This document shows positions 35,045-46,119 of a stretch of 64,000 nucleotides of DNA, one piece after another. Under the pieces are notes generated by a model. The model made no database searches and was not told the DNA's origin. It was given only the letters and a program-made list of their open reading frames with translations. Source of the DNA: Loxodes magnus (lineage: Eukaryota; Ciliophora; Karyorelictea; Loxodida; Loxodidae). Each line of letters opens with the position of its first letter. The stretch's first letter is position 1. The stretch is taken from NCBI GenBank assembly GCA_946699065.1, contig CAMPDV010000120.1, positions 310,001 through 374,000 on the forward strand. The letters are read 5' to 3'. The position numbers were made by a program, and so were the translations under genes.

Positions 35045-37048
35045 ATGAATTACTAATTTTATATGGTAGGACTTATAACAATATTTATTCAATTTTGTAT
35101 AATTAATTTCTTCATTTTTTCCAATTTTTTTAATGCTACTCTTCCTCTTTCTTTTCTGAATTAAAGCGTTGATGGATTGGCTAAATATAGCAAAAATTTA
35201 TTTCTCGAGCTAATACTAAAAATATTAATTAAATAACTTAGTTTTTCTCGAGATATTAGTTGTGCTTATTTTAGAAAATAGCGAAAGCATCTTAAAGATT
35301 TAATTAACTTACGATGTTTTAAATTTAAACCTCTTTGGTATTACTTTATTAAGGTGTTTATTATATATTTATATATTGTAGTTTTCAAATTAATATCTAA
35401 TCTATATCATTCAAAGAGCTTTCATTTTATTTGCTCTTAAACTTATTTTCTACTGTTTTATATTTTTAATACTCTGCCGTATCTTTTTTATGGAAAAAGT
35501 TTAAAAAGATTGAGAAGGTTTTTTATGAAATTTTATAACTAAAAGGTTTAGTTTTATAAAATAAGATATAGCAAATATTCAGAATGATTAATAAAAGCTA
35601 GAAACCCTGATAATTTATAACCAATTGAAGCAAACTTAAAGAGAAAGCCCTGTTCTTTTAAAATATTAAAGGAGCAGGCTCAAAAACCTATAATATCCTA
35701 GGTCTGTTAATTAGAAAAAATTAATTAAATTCTTGAGTATAAAATTTAAAAACAGGCCTTTTAGCTAAAAATAAATAAGAATCCTTTTTCATCTTCTCGC
35801 TCTATCTAATATGTAGGACTATTATAATTTTTTCGTTCTTTTATTATAAGATCTTTTTAATTTTTTTAATATTATCTACTGTTGTATTAGATATGATAAT
35901 TTTTAACTGAATAGCAGTTTAATTTCCTCCAATTTTGTGATAGGTTTTAACAAAACTAAATATTTTCTAAAATATTAAACTTAGAATCAGTCTATTCTTA
36001 TTGCTTAGGAACTTTAAATTTTTTCTAAAAATGATCTTTCTTTATTGAGTATTAATAATTTTATTTATTTCAGCTTCTTAGCAAAATGTTAAATTGAGAA
36101 ATTTTATTCTACTTTCGCTTAATTTATATAGTTACCTAAAATCGCTAAACTTTAAAATGAAGATAAAGTTTGTTTCTTAGTGTCTATTACAACATCTCAA
36201 TTGAATCAATATATTTTTATTCACTCTTTCTAAGTATATTTGATTATAACTAATAAATAAGCATTAATTATTTTTGGGATTTAAGTATAAAAACAATTTT
36301 TTTCTAAATACCTTATTATTTGACTTATTCCCAACTAATAATAGATTATGTTGAAAATATTAAAGCACTAAGTTTCTAAAAAAATAATCATTTCATTGAA
36401 ATCTTTATTTTATTTTAGATAAATATTTAACTAATTTAACCTATTAATTTAGAATAATATGCTACATAACTTTTCTAAGAATGTTTAAAATCTAAATCAA
36501 ATTTGCTTAATTAAATATCAGAATCTTTTATAGATTAATAAGCAAATAATTGTGTTTTTATTTAGTATGGCAGATTTTAATATATCTATAAAAATTTATT
36601 TACTCTTTTTTATTCTCAACCAGTTTTCACTAGCAAAACAGGATTTCGTTTATATAGAATCACAAATTATTTAGTTAAAAGAATCGCTTAAATAATTGCG
36701 AAATCTATGTTTATACTCTTTTAATTCCTGACTATTCAGAATTTTACTATTAATGTCTCTTTTCCATAAATATATACAATTTAATACTTAGACTTGATTT
36801 TTAATTTTATTTTTAAAGAAGTATTAGTCAATGTAGCATTCAAATTATAAACTTAGCTATATTATTTATTTACCTTTAACTAGTCGATAAATGAGATCTA
36901 TTTCTTGATTTTTATGTCTTCTAGTTCAAATGAATCTTTACTTTAACATATGAAACTTCTATCATCACTAGAATTAATTGTTTGTCTAAAGATATAGCAC
37001 TCGTTAAATTATTATATCATAAAGAAAATGGATAAGTAAAGTTAATGA
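35045..37048 (+). CDS. large putative membrane protein (668 codons)
   Basis: ATG at 35045 to TGA 37046-37048 in one uninterrupted frame. The N-terminus is signal- or anchor-like (MVGLITIFIQFCIINFFIF), followed by SVDGLAKYSKNLFLELILK. Mixed hydrophobic segments then alternate with basic loops (NPDNLQPIEANLKRKPCSFK). The second half includes NFLQFCDRFQQNQIFSK and QECLKSKSNLLNQISESFID. Five internal TGA and two TGG codons encode Trp. No domain recognised. It starts divergently about 120 bp from the 14-3-3 gene and ends about 180 bp before the next B-box/ubiquitin gene. Confidence 0.55.
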
Positions 37049-37227
37049 GCTATTAATCTCATAAATATCTAGACTTGCTGATAAATTTCTTAATTAGTAT
37101 AAAAGCCATAGTGTAAATATTTAATCCTATCTTATATATTTCTATTTAAAGATGTTTCTCACTAATGCATGAAAATTATAATATAACTTGCTAATAAATA
37201 TTATTTTCGAGTTTCTTTATAAATAAA

Positions 37228-37854
37228 ATGGATTTATTAGATGAGATGTATGAAAGTGAAGAACCGAAATTTAACTGCATGAATCCTAAGACTAATTTAT
37301 GCGTTAAGTTAGCATAAAGCTTCTCAAATCAAACGAAAAATTAAAGTAAGGAAGAAATAATTTCTGATAGCAATGAATTCTAAAAGCTTAAATCAATGCA
37401 AATAATAGTTAAGACATTAACAGGGAAAAAAATAAATTTGGATGTATTTCCTTCTGATAAATCCGTAAAAGTTAAAAATAAAATTTAAGATAAAGAAGGA
37501 ATTCCTATACATTAGTAGAGACTAATTTTCGAGAGAAAATAATTAGAAGATGAGCGTACTTTATATGATTATAATATTTAGAAAGAAGAAACTCTTCTTT
37601 TAGTTCTAAGTCTAAAAGGCGGAATGCAAATAAATGTTAAAACTATGACTGGTAAAACAATTACCTTAGATGTTGAACCTTCAGATATCATCGAAGATGT
37701 CAAAGCAAAAATTCAAGATAAAGAAGGAATTCCTCCAGATTAGTAGAGATTAATATTTGCAGGAAAATAATTAGAAGATGATCGAACTTTATCTGATTAT
37801 AATATTTAGAAAGAAGAAACTATTATTTTGGTTTTAAGATTAAGCGGCTGCTGA
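37228..37854 (+). CDS. two ubiquitin-like domains behind a degenerate B-box, copy 3
   Basis: 209 codons, ATG to TGA, no internal TGA. The N-terminus aligns with the B-box family ([26 protein letters not shown]) but the first CxxC is lost. Two ubiquitin domains are very well preserved: [20 protein letters not shown], then [60 protein letters not shown]. The joint LKGG-MQI has the Gly-Gly of a cleavable polyubiquitin, but the C-terminus is LRLSGC. Closest to genuine ubiquitin of the six copies. Followed within 200 bp by repeat A. Confidence 0.85.
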
Positions 37855-38041
37855 AGAAAAAATAATTCACTTATTAATCTTATATTAAATAATTAAAAAT
37901 AATTCTTAACTTAGTAGATTTTAAATTATTATAATAAACTAAATTACTTAATATTCCAATTATTCTTTCATAATTTTTATATCTAAATTTGAATGAAATA
38001 ATTCTCTAATCTTATTATCGAAAATTATTATATATTACTAT

Positions 38042-38445
38042 AAAATGGATGTCGGTTGCGTCAGACAAATTATTAGGTAATCTGGTGCAGTATAAAATGC
38101 ATTGCGAGTAATCTCGCACTAGATGCCACCACGGGGAAGGGTGGATAAGCTCTGTTGAGACATACCTAATTTATCCAGAGGGTTCTCTCTAGCAGTATGA
38201 AAGTTTGACTGACGGGGCCTTCTAATTACCGACTTAATAACTAATTCTTATTTGGACCTTATTCAAGAAGACTGAAACATTTGATTCGAGATTCGAGAAT
38301 AATCTTTAATAAGAAGATTCCCATTTGGAGAAGCTGACATGACTCATTGGACTTCTAGAATTTTAACAAGAAACATGAAAACATTTTTCTTAATATTAAA
38401 TATCAATATTGAAAGAACTGAACCCAACGAGGTGCTACGAACTTT
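38042..38445 (+). repeat. repeat A, copy 4
   Basis: Starts TATAAAATGGATGTCGG. The internal hairpin blocks are conserved, the left arm of the outer inverted repeat is altered (GTCAGACAAATTATT), and GGGTTCTCTC carries the extra T seen in copy 3. The 3' hairpin is eroded (GAACTGAACCCAACGAGG). Confidence 0.85.
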
Positions 38446-38631
38446 ATAATAATTTTTAATTAATTAATTTATTATAATTAGAAATAAATTTTTATCCTAA
38501 ATTACATATTAATAAAATAAAAGAGTTTAAAAGTTTATTAATATTGAGATATTATTGAAATACTTGCGTTTTGAGTAATAAGTATTACAAAAATGTTAAA
38601 TTTTAAATTTTTTTTGCTTTATTAGTTAAAA

Positions 38632-39288
38632 ATGATGGCTATTAAAAATATCTTATGGTATTTTTATTGTTCTATAACTTCATTATGCTCTAAATTTAAT
38701 AAACCTATGACTATCTATATAAAGAAACCAGTTAAATAAGTAGCATTAAATTTAAGAATCTAAGATCTTAGTATAGTGATACTTTATATAAACTTTAGCA
38801 AGATGGAGCAGCTTTTATCATTTTAAGCATATATATGCTTATTGGGCGAAAAGAATAATATTGCCAGATATTTCTCAGCCAACTTTATTATAAAACTTCA
38901 TAAATAATAGACTATAAGCTCATTTCTATCAACTAATTATCTTATTAATTATGCTTTATACATTCAAGTACTTATCTTTATTGTAGTATATGAAACTACA
39001 TCTTCTTAATAAAAGATAATGTAGGATAATGATAAACTTTATTTTCTCTCTTCTTTACTACTTCAAGAAATCTACTATTGGTGTAACTTAATTTTTGTGT
39101 ACATTCCTTAAATTCTTTGGCATATCTTGTTTGTAAAAATTTAATTTGAATAAGTTAGAATTTTATTAAGAATCTAAATATGCTGATATATTTCTTTTAA
39201 AGATAGAAATGAACCATATAAAATATAATTTTTTAATGTTTCTATTTATTTTTATTTTACTAGTTTAAAACTTAAATATAGGTTTTGA
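38632..39288 (+). CDS. putative membrane protein
   Basis: 218 residues, ATG 38632 to TGA 39286-39288, one internal TGA read as Trp. Starts MMAIKNILWYFYCSITSLCS (signal-like), then NKPMTIYIKKPVKQVALNLR, YICLLGEKNNIARYFSANF and several hydrophobic segments in the second half. High-complexity sequence makes coding likely. Only 28 bp upstream of the next B-box/ubiquitin gene. Family unknown. Confidence 0.5.
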
Positions 39289-39316
39289 TAGCTTTTCTTT
39301 AATAATTTTATAATAA

Positions 39317-40171
39317 ATGGAAAGAATTTGTGAGGTATGCAAAGATAAAAAAGTAAAATTCTACTGCTAGCATTGCAAGTTATTTTTATGCGTTAAGGAT
39401 CTTTAAACTCATACAAACTTTACATAAAACCATAGTAAGGAAGAAATAATTACTTATAGAAAATACCTATATAAATTGGAACCAATGCAATTATATATTA
39501 AGGATTTCACAGGGAAAGCAATACCTTTGGAAGTATATTCTAATGATAAAATTAGAAAAGTGAAAGTTCTTTTAAAATAAAAAGATGGAATACCATTATA
39601 TTATCAGAGATTTTTTTATTAAGGAAGATAGTTAGAAGATGATAAAACTTTATCTGACTATAATATTTAGAGAGATTCGACTATTGTTTTATTAGCAAAG
39701 GAAAGAGGTAATATGCCAATAATTGTTAAAACTATGACTAATAAAACAATTAACATAGATGTTAATCCTTCAGAAACCATCAAAGAAGTTATAGAAAAAA
39801 TTAAATATGAAGAAGGAGATTCATTATATTAATAGACTTTATCAATTGAAGGAAACTATTTAGAAGTTGAAAAAACTTTATCTGACTATAATATTTAGAA
39901 AGAACAGACTCTTCAGTTAGTTCTAAGCCTAGTAGGTGAAATGTTTATTAACGTTATAACTTTAACTGGTAAAATATTTACCATAGATATTGGATTTTCA
40001 GATACTATCGAAAATTTAAAAATGAAAATTAAAGATTAAGAAGGATATTCTCTAGATACATAGAGATTAATATTTAACGGATAAATTTTAGAAGATGGAA
40101 AAACTTTATATAATTATAGGATATAGAGAGGATCAAAACTTCATTTGATTTTTAGAATAAAGGGTAACTGA
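39317..40171 (+). CDS. B-box-like zinc motif plus three ubiquitin-like domains, copy 4
   Basis: 285 codons, ATG to TGA, no internal TGA and no slip, so fully intact. Zinc motif CEVC...[24 protein letters not shown]. Three divergent ubiquitin-like domains: [59 protein letters not shown], each with the [13 protein letters not shown] motif or a variant. Joints are ERGN, LVGE and the C-terminus IKGN, so no Gly-Gly processing sites. Divergence without disabling changes suggests selection on the whole multi-domain chain. Confidence 0.85.
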
Positions 40172-40659
40172 AGTTAAATTAATAAATTTATAACATATTA
40201 AAATTAATAATTATCAAATTATTATGAATTATTTAGTTTTAAATTATTTTAATTCATTAAATTCACTAAAATTTTAACTATTTTTTATATTTTTTTCAAA
40301 TTCAAATTAGCAGATTATTACTTTCTTACATTAATAGCAAAATATATACATTTGCTATACCGATTAGACTTGGCATTGGCCAATTGGAGGGTATGGAACC
40401 TACCTCAATAAGCTCTACTAGTTTATAGTCTATAGTTCAAACATCTTAAGAACAATAAGTTATGAGTTTTAAAACTTATGTAAACAGGTTTGAAGTCAAG
40501 TGAGATCTTATTGAGCGATCACACTTAGCATACTCTTTCATTTTGAAGTTTATCCTTTATCATAGCATAATTTATCAATGTAACGTACCTTTGTTTGGTA
40601 CTTCACATTTTAGTTTATAAAAAATTCCAAGAATCAGCATAAAAATAACTAAAATCTTC

Positions 40660-41330
40660 CATTTCTTCTCAGCTTCGTTTTCTTGAGTAACATTCTAAGG
40701 CTGTTATTCAATCCTTTAATTATTGCTAGTATTTATTCAATCTCAATAATTTCAAAACATTTACTTGATTCTTCTTTTTAAAACATCTATTATTTACTAA
40801 AGTAATCTATCTCCACCAATCCTTTTTTCCTGTAAAGATCTTTTTCAGACGTATAATAAATTTTGATTAGGCTTTTTCAGAATTTTTATTTATTTTTTAA
40901 TTTTTGATATCTTCAACATTTCTTTTTTTATGTGCTCTATCTTTTTACAGAATCGTCACATATCTGGCCTCCTTTTTATTACTTGATTAATTATCTAATT
41001 TTTTTATATAATTATTCAAACTCAATTGGATTGTTTATGGCTTTATTCATAATTATTTTGTTGTTTAAATTGATATTTCAAATTTTTTATATTTTCTTCT
41101 GCTAGTTTAATTTCTTAATGAATAAATCTGTAGAAGCTTTTGAGCTCATTTCTGTATTCAGGATTTTATTATCATTTTAGAATAAGTCTATTTTTTAGTC
41201 AGGTTGCCATTTGCTAAATTAATTGCTACATTGCATCCTGTAGTATTTTATTCTCGGCCTATAACGAATAAGGTATCTTATTGTTAAATGAGATTGATTT
41301 TAGGTGATAGTTTCTTAGGTGCCTTTTTAT
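40660..41330 (-). CDS. gag-like coiled-coil protein, long clean copy
   Basis: About 200 codons in one frame: SLQAENKILQDAMQQLIQQM, KSFYRFIHQEIKLAEENIKN, LKYQFKQQNNYEQSHKQSN. A knuckle-like MW-R-F-C-KKIE-H-IKKE-M follows, in which the first Cys is TGA/Trp and the last is Met, then a basic tail (KIKKQIKILKKPNQN). Coiled coil plus modified knuckle places it in the gag-like family. It lies upstream and divergent to the B-box/ubiquitin copy at 41889, as in two other pairs. Confidence 0.5.
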
Positions 41331-41369
41331 ATTATATAATAAATAAATTATAAATAAATAAATTTGATT

Positions 41370-41870
41370 ATAGAGCGCGTAGCACTCTCGTTGGTGCGCA
41401 GCTCTTTAAAAAAAATGTTTCATACTGACAAGAATGTTTGTTACTGATAAAATTATCAGATACTGATAAACCTTGCTCAATACTGGTATAATTATTCAGT
41501 ACTGATAAAAATGTTCAATACTGATATAATTTTAGAATACTCGTAATCTTTAATACTTGCTGGAGGTCCAAGGACATTGCAGGATTGTGTCTCATTGCAT
41601 CACCAAAGCAGAGGACGACATGTGTCAATTATGGGTACTTAAATTCCCCACCCCTGATGAAGCTCGCAATATTATTTCTTTTTCGTTCCAGAATTAAAAA
41701 TAAACTAAGCCAAGCCAAGCCAAGCCAGTGTCGAAGGTCTAAGAATCTTATGTCTCGAGGCCAAATCAAAGCAGAGGAAGACATAAAGTCGATTATGGGT
41801 ACTTAACTTCCCCAACCTCTGATGAAGATGACCTTGTTGTTCACCTTCGAACAACTATGGTGGTTTTAAA
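41370..41870 (+). repeat. hairpin terminus, degenerate tandem tract and two module D copies
   Basis: Starts with GAGCGCGTAGCACTCTCGTT and its partner GGTGCGCAGCTC (same terminus as repeats A and C). A degenerate tract with repeated TACTGATA follows (about 41425-41545). Two tandem module D segments then share CAAAGCAGAGGA and ATTATGGGTACTTAA. The GAGCGCGTAGCACTCTCGTT terminus recurs at 51322 with a single module D. Base composition is higher in G+C than the flanks. Confidence 0.6.
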
Positions 41871-41888
41871 AAAAATTAATATAATAAA

Positions 41889-42700
41889 ATGGAAAATATA
41901 TGTCAGTTATGTGAAAATAAAAAAGGAAAATTTTACTGCTAGCTTTGCAAGATATTTTTATGTGTTAAGGACCTTTAAACTCATTCAAAATTTTCATAAA
42001 ATCATAGTAAGGAAGAAATAATTACTTAAAAAATATATATAGAAAAGTTTGGATCAACTTAAATATGCGTTTATAGTTTATCAGGAAGATTGATATTAAA
42101 TGTAGGCCTCTCTGAAAGCATTATCTAAATTAAAGATAAAATTAAATAAAAAGAAGGAATTCCATTAAATTAATAGATATTAGTTTTCAAAGGAATTAGG
42201 TTAGAGGATGGTAGATTTTATCTGATATAATATTTAGAGAGATTCTTCTATTATTTTATTAGCAAAGGAAAGAGCTAGTATTCCAATAATTGATAAAACT
42301 TAGAGTGATAAAGTAATTGGCATAGTTGTTGAAACTTTTGACACTATCTAAATGGTTAAAGACAAAATATAATATGAAGAAGGAATTTCATTATATTAGT
42401 GGAAATTATCAATTTATGGAAAATATTTAGAAGAAGAAAGAATTTTATCTGATTATAATATATAGAAAGACTGCATACTTTTTTTAGTTTCAGGATTAGA
42501 GTAAAGTATTAAGGATATTTTAAAAATCTTCGTTAAAACAACGAGCGATTAAGCAATTATCTACGATGCTGAATCTTCAGATACCATTGAAAAAATAAAA
42601 GCAAAAATTTAAGATAAAGAAGGAATTCCAATTAAGTAGTAAATATTATTTTTAAAGGAAAATAGTTAAAAAACGGTCGAATTTTATATGTCTATAGTAT
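41889..42700 (+). pseudogene. B-box/ubiquitin-like gene, copy 5 (decayed)
   Basis: ATG and zinc motif are intact (CQLC, FYCQLCKIFLCVKDLQTH, NHSKEE). Three ubiquitin-like domains follow, but the first breaks at its LSDYNI motif (two single-base losses near 42215) and the last decays after [12 protein letters not shown] near 42660 with no proper end. Closest to copy 4. Starts 20 bp after a module D segment. Confidence 0.7.
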
Positions 42701-43009
42701 AACAAACTATTCAACTATTTACTTAGCTTAAAATTAAAGAGTTTACTGATACAAACTATTAAAATAATTACATCTTAAATTAATATTTATTTAGAATTTC
42801 CTAATTAAGTTATTTAAATAATCTAATAGCATCAGATATTTTTATTTTACTTTTTTATTAATTTTAGATTTTTTCTGTTCTCATATAAAAAGTATTTTAC
42901 TTAAATATTATAATAAATTGAAAATTTCATTAGAGGATTAGAAGCTTATTTAGATATTTATATAAAAGAAAATATATATTAAATTCAATTTTATCAGAAT
43001 ATTTAAAAA

Positions 43010-43820
43010 AATAAATTGGAATAATTGATCGACTCTCGAAGAGTTAAATTATAAATTTAAGGAAAATAGCGATTAAAGAAATAGGGAAAAAGCAATAGAA
43101 ACAAGAGGAGATTATTTATTTAAGAGGAAGTAAATTTAAGATTGAATTTAGAGATAGAATAATTTGTAAATGAAATTTGCAAAAAAAATTTCAAATAAAC
43201 TAGATCAAATGTAAATAAGCTAAAAGTATGAAGAAAGAATTTACATAAAGGGGGAAAAATAGGAATCAAGGAACAATATTGACGACTCAAGCAATGAATT
43301 ATTAATACTATATCGCCAGTAAATCAAAATAACTCAGTAAAAAATAGTAATTTTATGAAAAATCACAATCAATAGTTAGTAATAGCAAAATAGGGTTAAA
43401 AAGCATTAAAAAATAAATAAATTGATTAAGAAAAAAAATAAGAAGATAAAACTTATTTAAATTTAGAAAAGAGAAAAGAGAAATTGGGAAAGGAAGTGTT
43501 TTAGAAAAAAACTCAGGAAAAATAGATCAATAACTGAAAAATATAACTATTCAACTTACTATATTTATGAAAACGTTGAGATTGGAAATTTTAAAATAGG
43601 AGAATAGCAAAGAACATCAAGGATAATGAATAAACTAAACATAACTAAAAATAGAATTTATAAGTAAAATTATTAATAAATAACTGAGGATAGTTATTAT
43701 TATAACTTATCACATATTAAAAAGGTCGTGGTATTCATCCTCGTAAAAAAATGGCAGTAAATATTTATTGAAAATCCAGAGAAATCTAAAACTCAAAATT
43801 TAAAGAATTTATTACTATTA
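43010..43820 (+). pseudogene. gag-like protein, copy 5 (plus strand)
   Basis: The 5' end matches copies at 46.9 and 50.6 kb with the start ATG changed (TTGGAATAATTGATCG). The middle YEERIYIKGEK...NIDDSSNELLI aligns with YEETIYNQGEK...GIDDQNNELLI of the 50.6-kb copy. The knuckle is not recognisable. The tail HPRKKMAVNIYWKSRE corresponds to PRIKKWLQVPGWKPRE. Several frames are needed. The only plus-strand member of this subgroup; an unrelated ORF follows 14 bp later. Confidence 0.45.
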
Positions 43821-43833
43821 TTTAAAAAATAAA

Positions 43834-45205
43834 ATGGAAGCAGTGAAATAAAGTTATAATATCGATAAAAATATTCAAATTTAACAAGTTTAATAGATAC
43901 TTTTTTAATAATAATTTCCCAATAAATGTTTATAAACAAATAAAAAAGAAGCTTTTGATTCTTAGGTTTATAAAATGAATTAAATAGCCACTAAGTTATT
44001 AACTAGTTTTAAAAAGAATAAATATTATTTATGCATTAAAATATTTAAATAATCTTTTGCTGTTTTGTATATTTTTATAATTTATTCAAATTAAATAGTT
44101 CTAAAGACTGTTAATAAAATAAATATTTTTAAAGTTTATAAATTAAACTCTAATATAAAAAGTGTCTGATGTTAAGAAGAGTCTTTATGCCAATTCCTAG
44201 AGAGAAAACCAGAAAAATTTCTTCTTGACATATCTTAGCTTTAACCAGCCAAACCTTTTTAAGATCAACAATTAACCAGCAGTAATATAGAAAAAGGGAA
44301 ATAATATCCACAATAATCCTTTGCATAAACTCCACCAAAATAATCAAGCAAGCATTAGCATAGCTCAAATAATATAGAAATAAATCCAAAAAATCAAAAT
44401 AACGAAAGAATGGATTAGTGCTAGAAAATGTAAACAAATGATTTTCTTATCGATTTGAGAAGAAGTAAATTCTTGGAATAGAATAAAAAGGACTTCTAAA
44501 AGCATTTTCAGTCTAATAAGAACTATTTTAGGCTTAGAAAAGTAGTTGGATCTACTATATCATTACATTGAAATTCATGTTAATGATGAAAAAGTATGCA
44601 AATTATGTCCTAACTCTAAAGAAAGAAATGAAAAAAAGATAAAAATAAATAGATAACAACTTATATAAAATGTTTTAATATAATAAAAAGGTTCCAACTA
44701 AATAATACTAAAAAAATTAATAAAAAGACGAATGGTTAAAAGACAGAGAAAATTTGTTATAAAGATAAAACAAAATTAAGTTCAATTAATCGACTATGCG
44801 ACTCCAATGGAAAATGAGTTTAAGGAACTAAAAAATCAAGAAAAATGTTACTTTTTTAATGCGTAATAGTATCTAGTGATAAATTACAATAGAATTAGAG
44901 AATATAAGAGAAATCAAGACAATATATTTTGGACGAGCTGACAAGATTTAGGTCAAGGATTTCCAAACGTTGGATTATGACAAAGAGATTTATGGAAAGA
45001 AAAATACTGGGTTAAAATAAAGGCTGGCCAATTTATAATAGAACAATAACCTATAAGCAAGCCTGCTAATTTAATTTAATATGAAAAAGTTATTAAAAAT
45101 TAATTCTTAGTATTTTTTCTTATAATAAAAAGCACAATTTTTTTTAATTATAAATAATTAACCAATATTATGAATAAAAAGTAAAAAATATGGTATTAAT
45201 TATGA
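43834..45205 (+). CDS. unrecognised two-part protein with CxxC motif
   Basis: ATG at 43834. The N-terminal part ends in a Pro/Gln-rich linker (LQPAKPFQDQQLTSS, QTPPKQSSKHQHSS) and LIDLRRSKFLEQNKKDFQKH. One slip (or short intron) near 44530 joins it to a clean second frame reading EIHVNDEKVCKLCPNSKERN, LIDYATPMENEFKELKNQEK, DLGQGFPNVGLWQRDLWKE and YWVKIKAGQFIIEQQPISKP, ending at TGA 45203-45205. Two TGA codons in that region read naturally as Trp. High complexity and regular charge argue for a real protein; I cannot name the family. It follows a gag-like copy, so it could be an accessory ORF. Confidence 0.5.
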
Positions 45206-45387
45206 AATTTCATGAATGAAAAAAAAATTTTAAACAAAGAAAACATAAAAAATAAAATATTATTAGTGTCTAACTAGTAAATTAACTAGTGCTTTTTTGA
45301 AATTTTAGTAAGACATATAAAATGTAAAAAAAATTATAATAACATACTAAAAAATATTTAATTTATTTATTTCAACTAAAAAAGTTT

Positions 45388-45660
45388 TTGGACCGGAAAC
45401 TCCTTTCCGATTGAACGACCCGACGCTCTCTTTTTATGGAATAACGGGGATATCCTGTTGTGCTCCAGACACAGCTGCTAGGGAGCTCCATCGCTATGAG
45501 CAGCCAGGCTTCAAGCCCCTACCAAGAGCGGATAATCTCAAAGACAGTGTTCCCTTCAGAAAATGACTCTGATCAGGGATTTTCTCAGCGACAGGAAAGG
45601 AACTTGCTCCTAGCCATAAAACCAGAAAGTGTTGTCACGAAGGTCATTCTCAGCTCCCAC
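45388..45660 (+). repeat. GC-rich repeat B, copy 2
   Basis: Reverse-complement relative of 20680-20960, strongly conserved over the last 100 bases. Contains TGGAATAACGGGG and GGCTTCAAGCCCC about 60 bp apart (A-box and B-box-like). The sequence before the B-box also reads YEQPGFKPLPR, reminiscent of the gag tail motif PGWKPR, so a gag-derived origin is an alternative. Confidence 0.65.
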
Positions 45661-46119
45661 CATCTTTTCAATTATAAAAAATATTTAATTATATTTCGAA
45701 ATTATATAATTAAATATGGTAATGAAGGGAAAGGGAAATGGCGCAAGAAACCACACTCCTATTTATTGTTTTGGTAATTGCGCCCCTTGTATTATTTCGC
45801 GAGGTGACGTGCCTATTTATTTATTCTGGGAAGATGAGACTGCTATAAGGAAAGCTGAATAATCTTTCACGATGTCTGTATTTAATTGCAGAGTCATTTG
45901 CAGCTTGACAATGTCTAAAGATTAATTGGAGAAAATCAATCCTCAAACAGATTTTCTGTGAAAAAAATTGTGGCTTGTACCTACTGACTTCTTAAGAATC
46001 AAAATCCTGAGCTTATAAGTAAATTTAATATTTTCCTTAATTTAAAATTTAATATATTGAAGATATAACATTTTTTTAACAATACTTATTATTATTTAAC
46101 TAAATGTAAAATTAAAGTT

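Noticed and set aside
41800..41830. CTGATGA in module D as a hammerhead ribozyme core or C/D snoRNA box
   Set aside because: No matching GAAA/stem II-III arrangement or D box with terminal stem was found, and the protein reading is conserved instead.
44150..44437. Standard-code minus-strand ORF of 95 codons
   Set aside because: It opposes a plus-strand frame with a Pro/Gln-rich linker and clean continuation into the CxxC protein.
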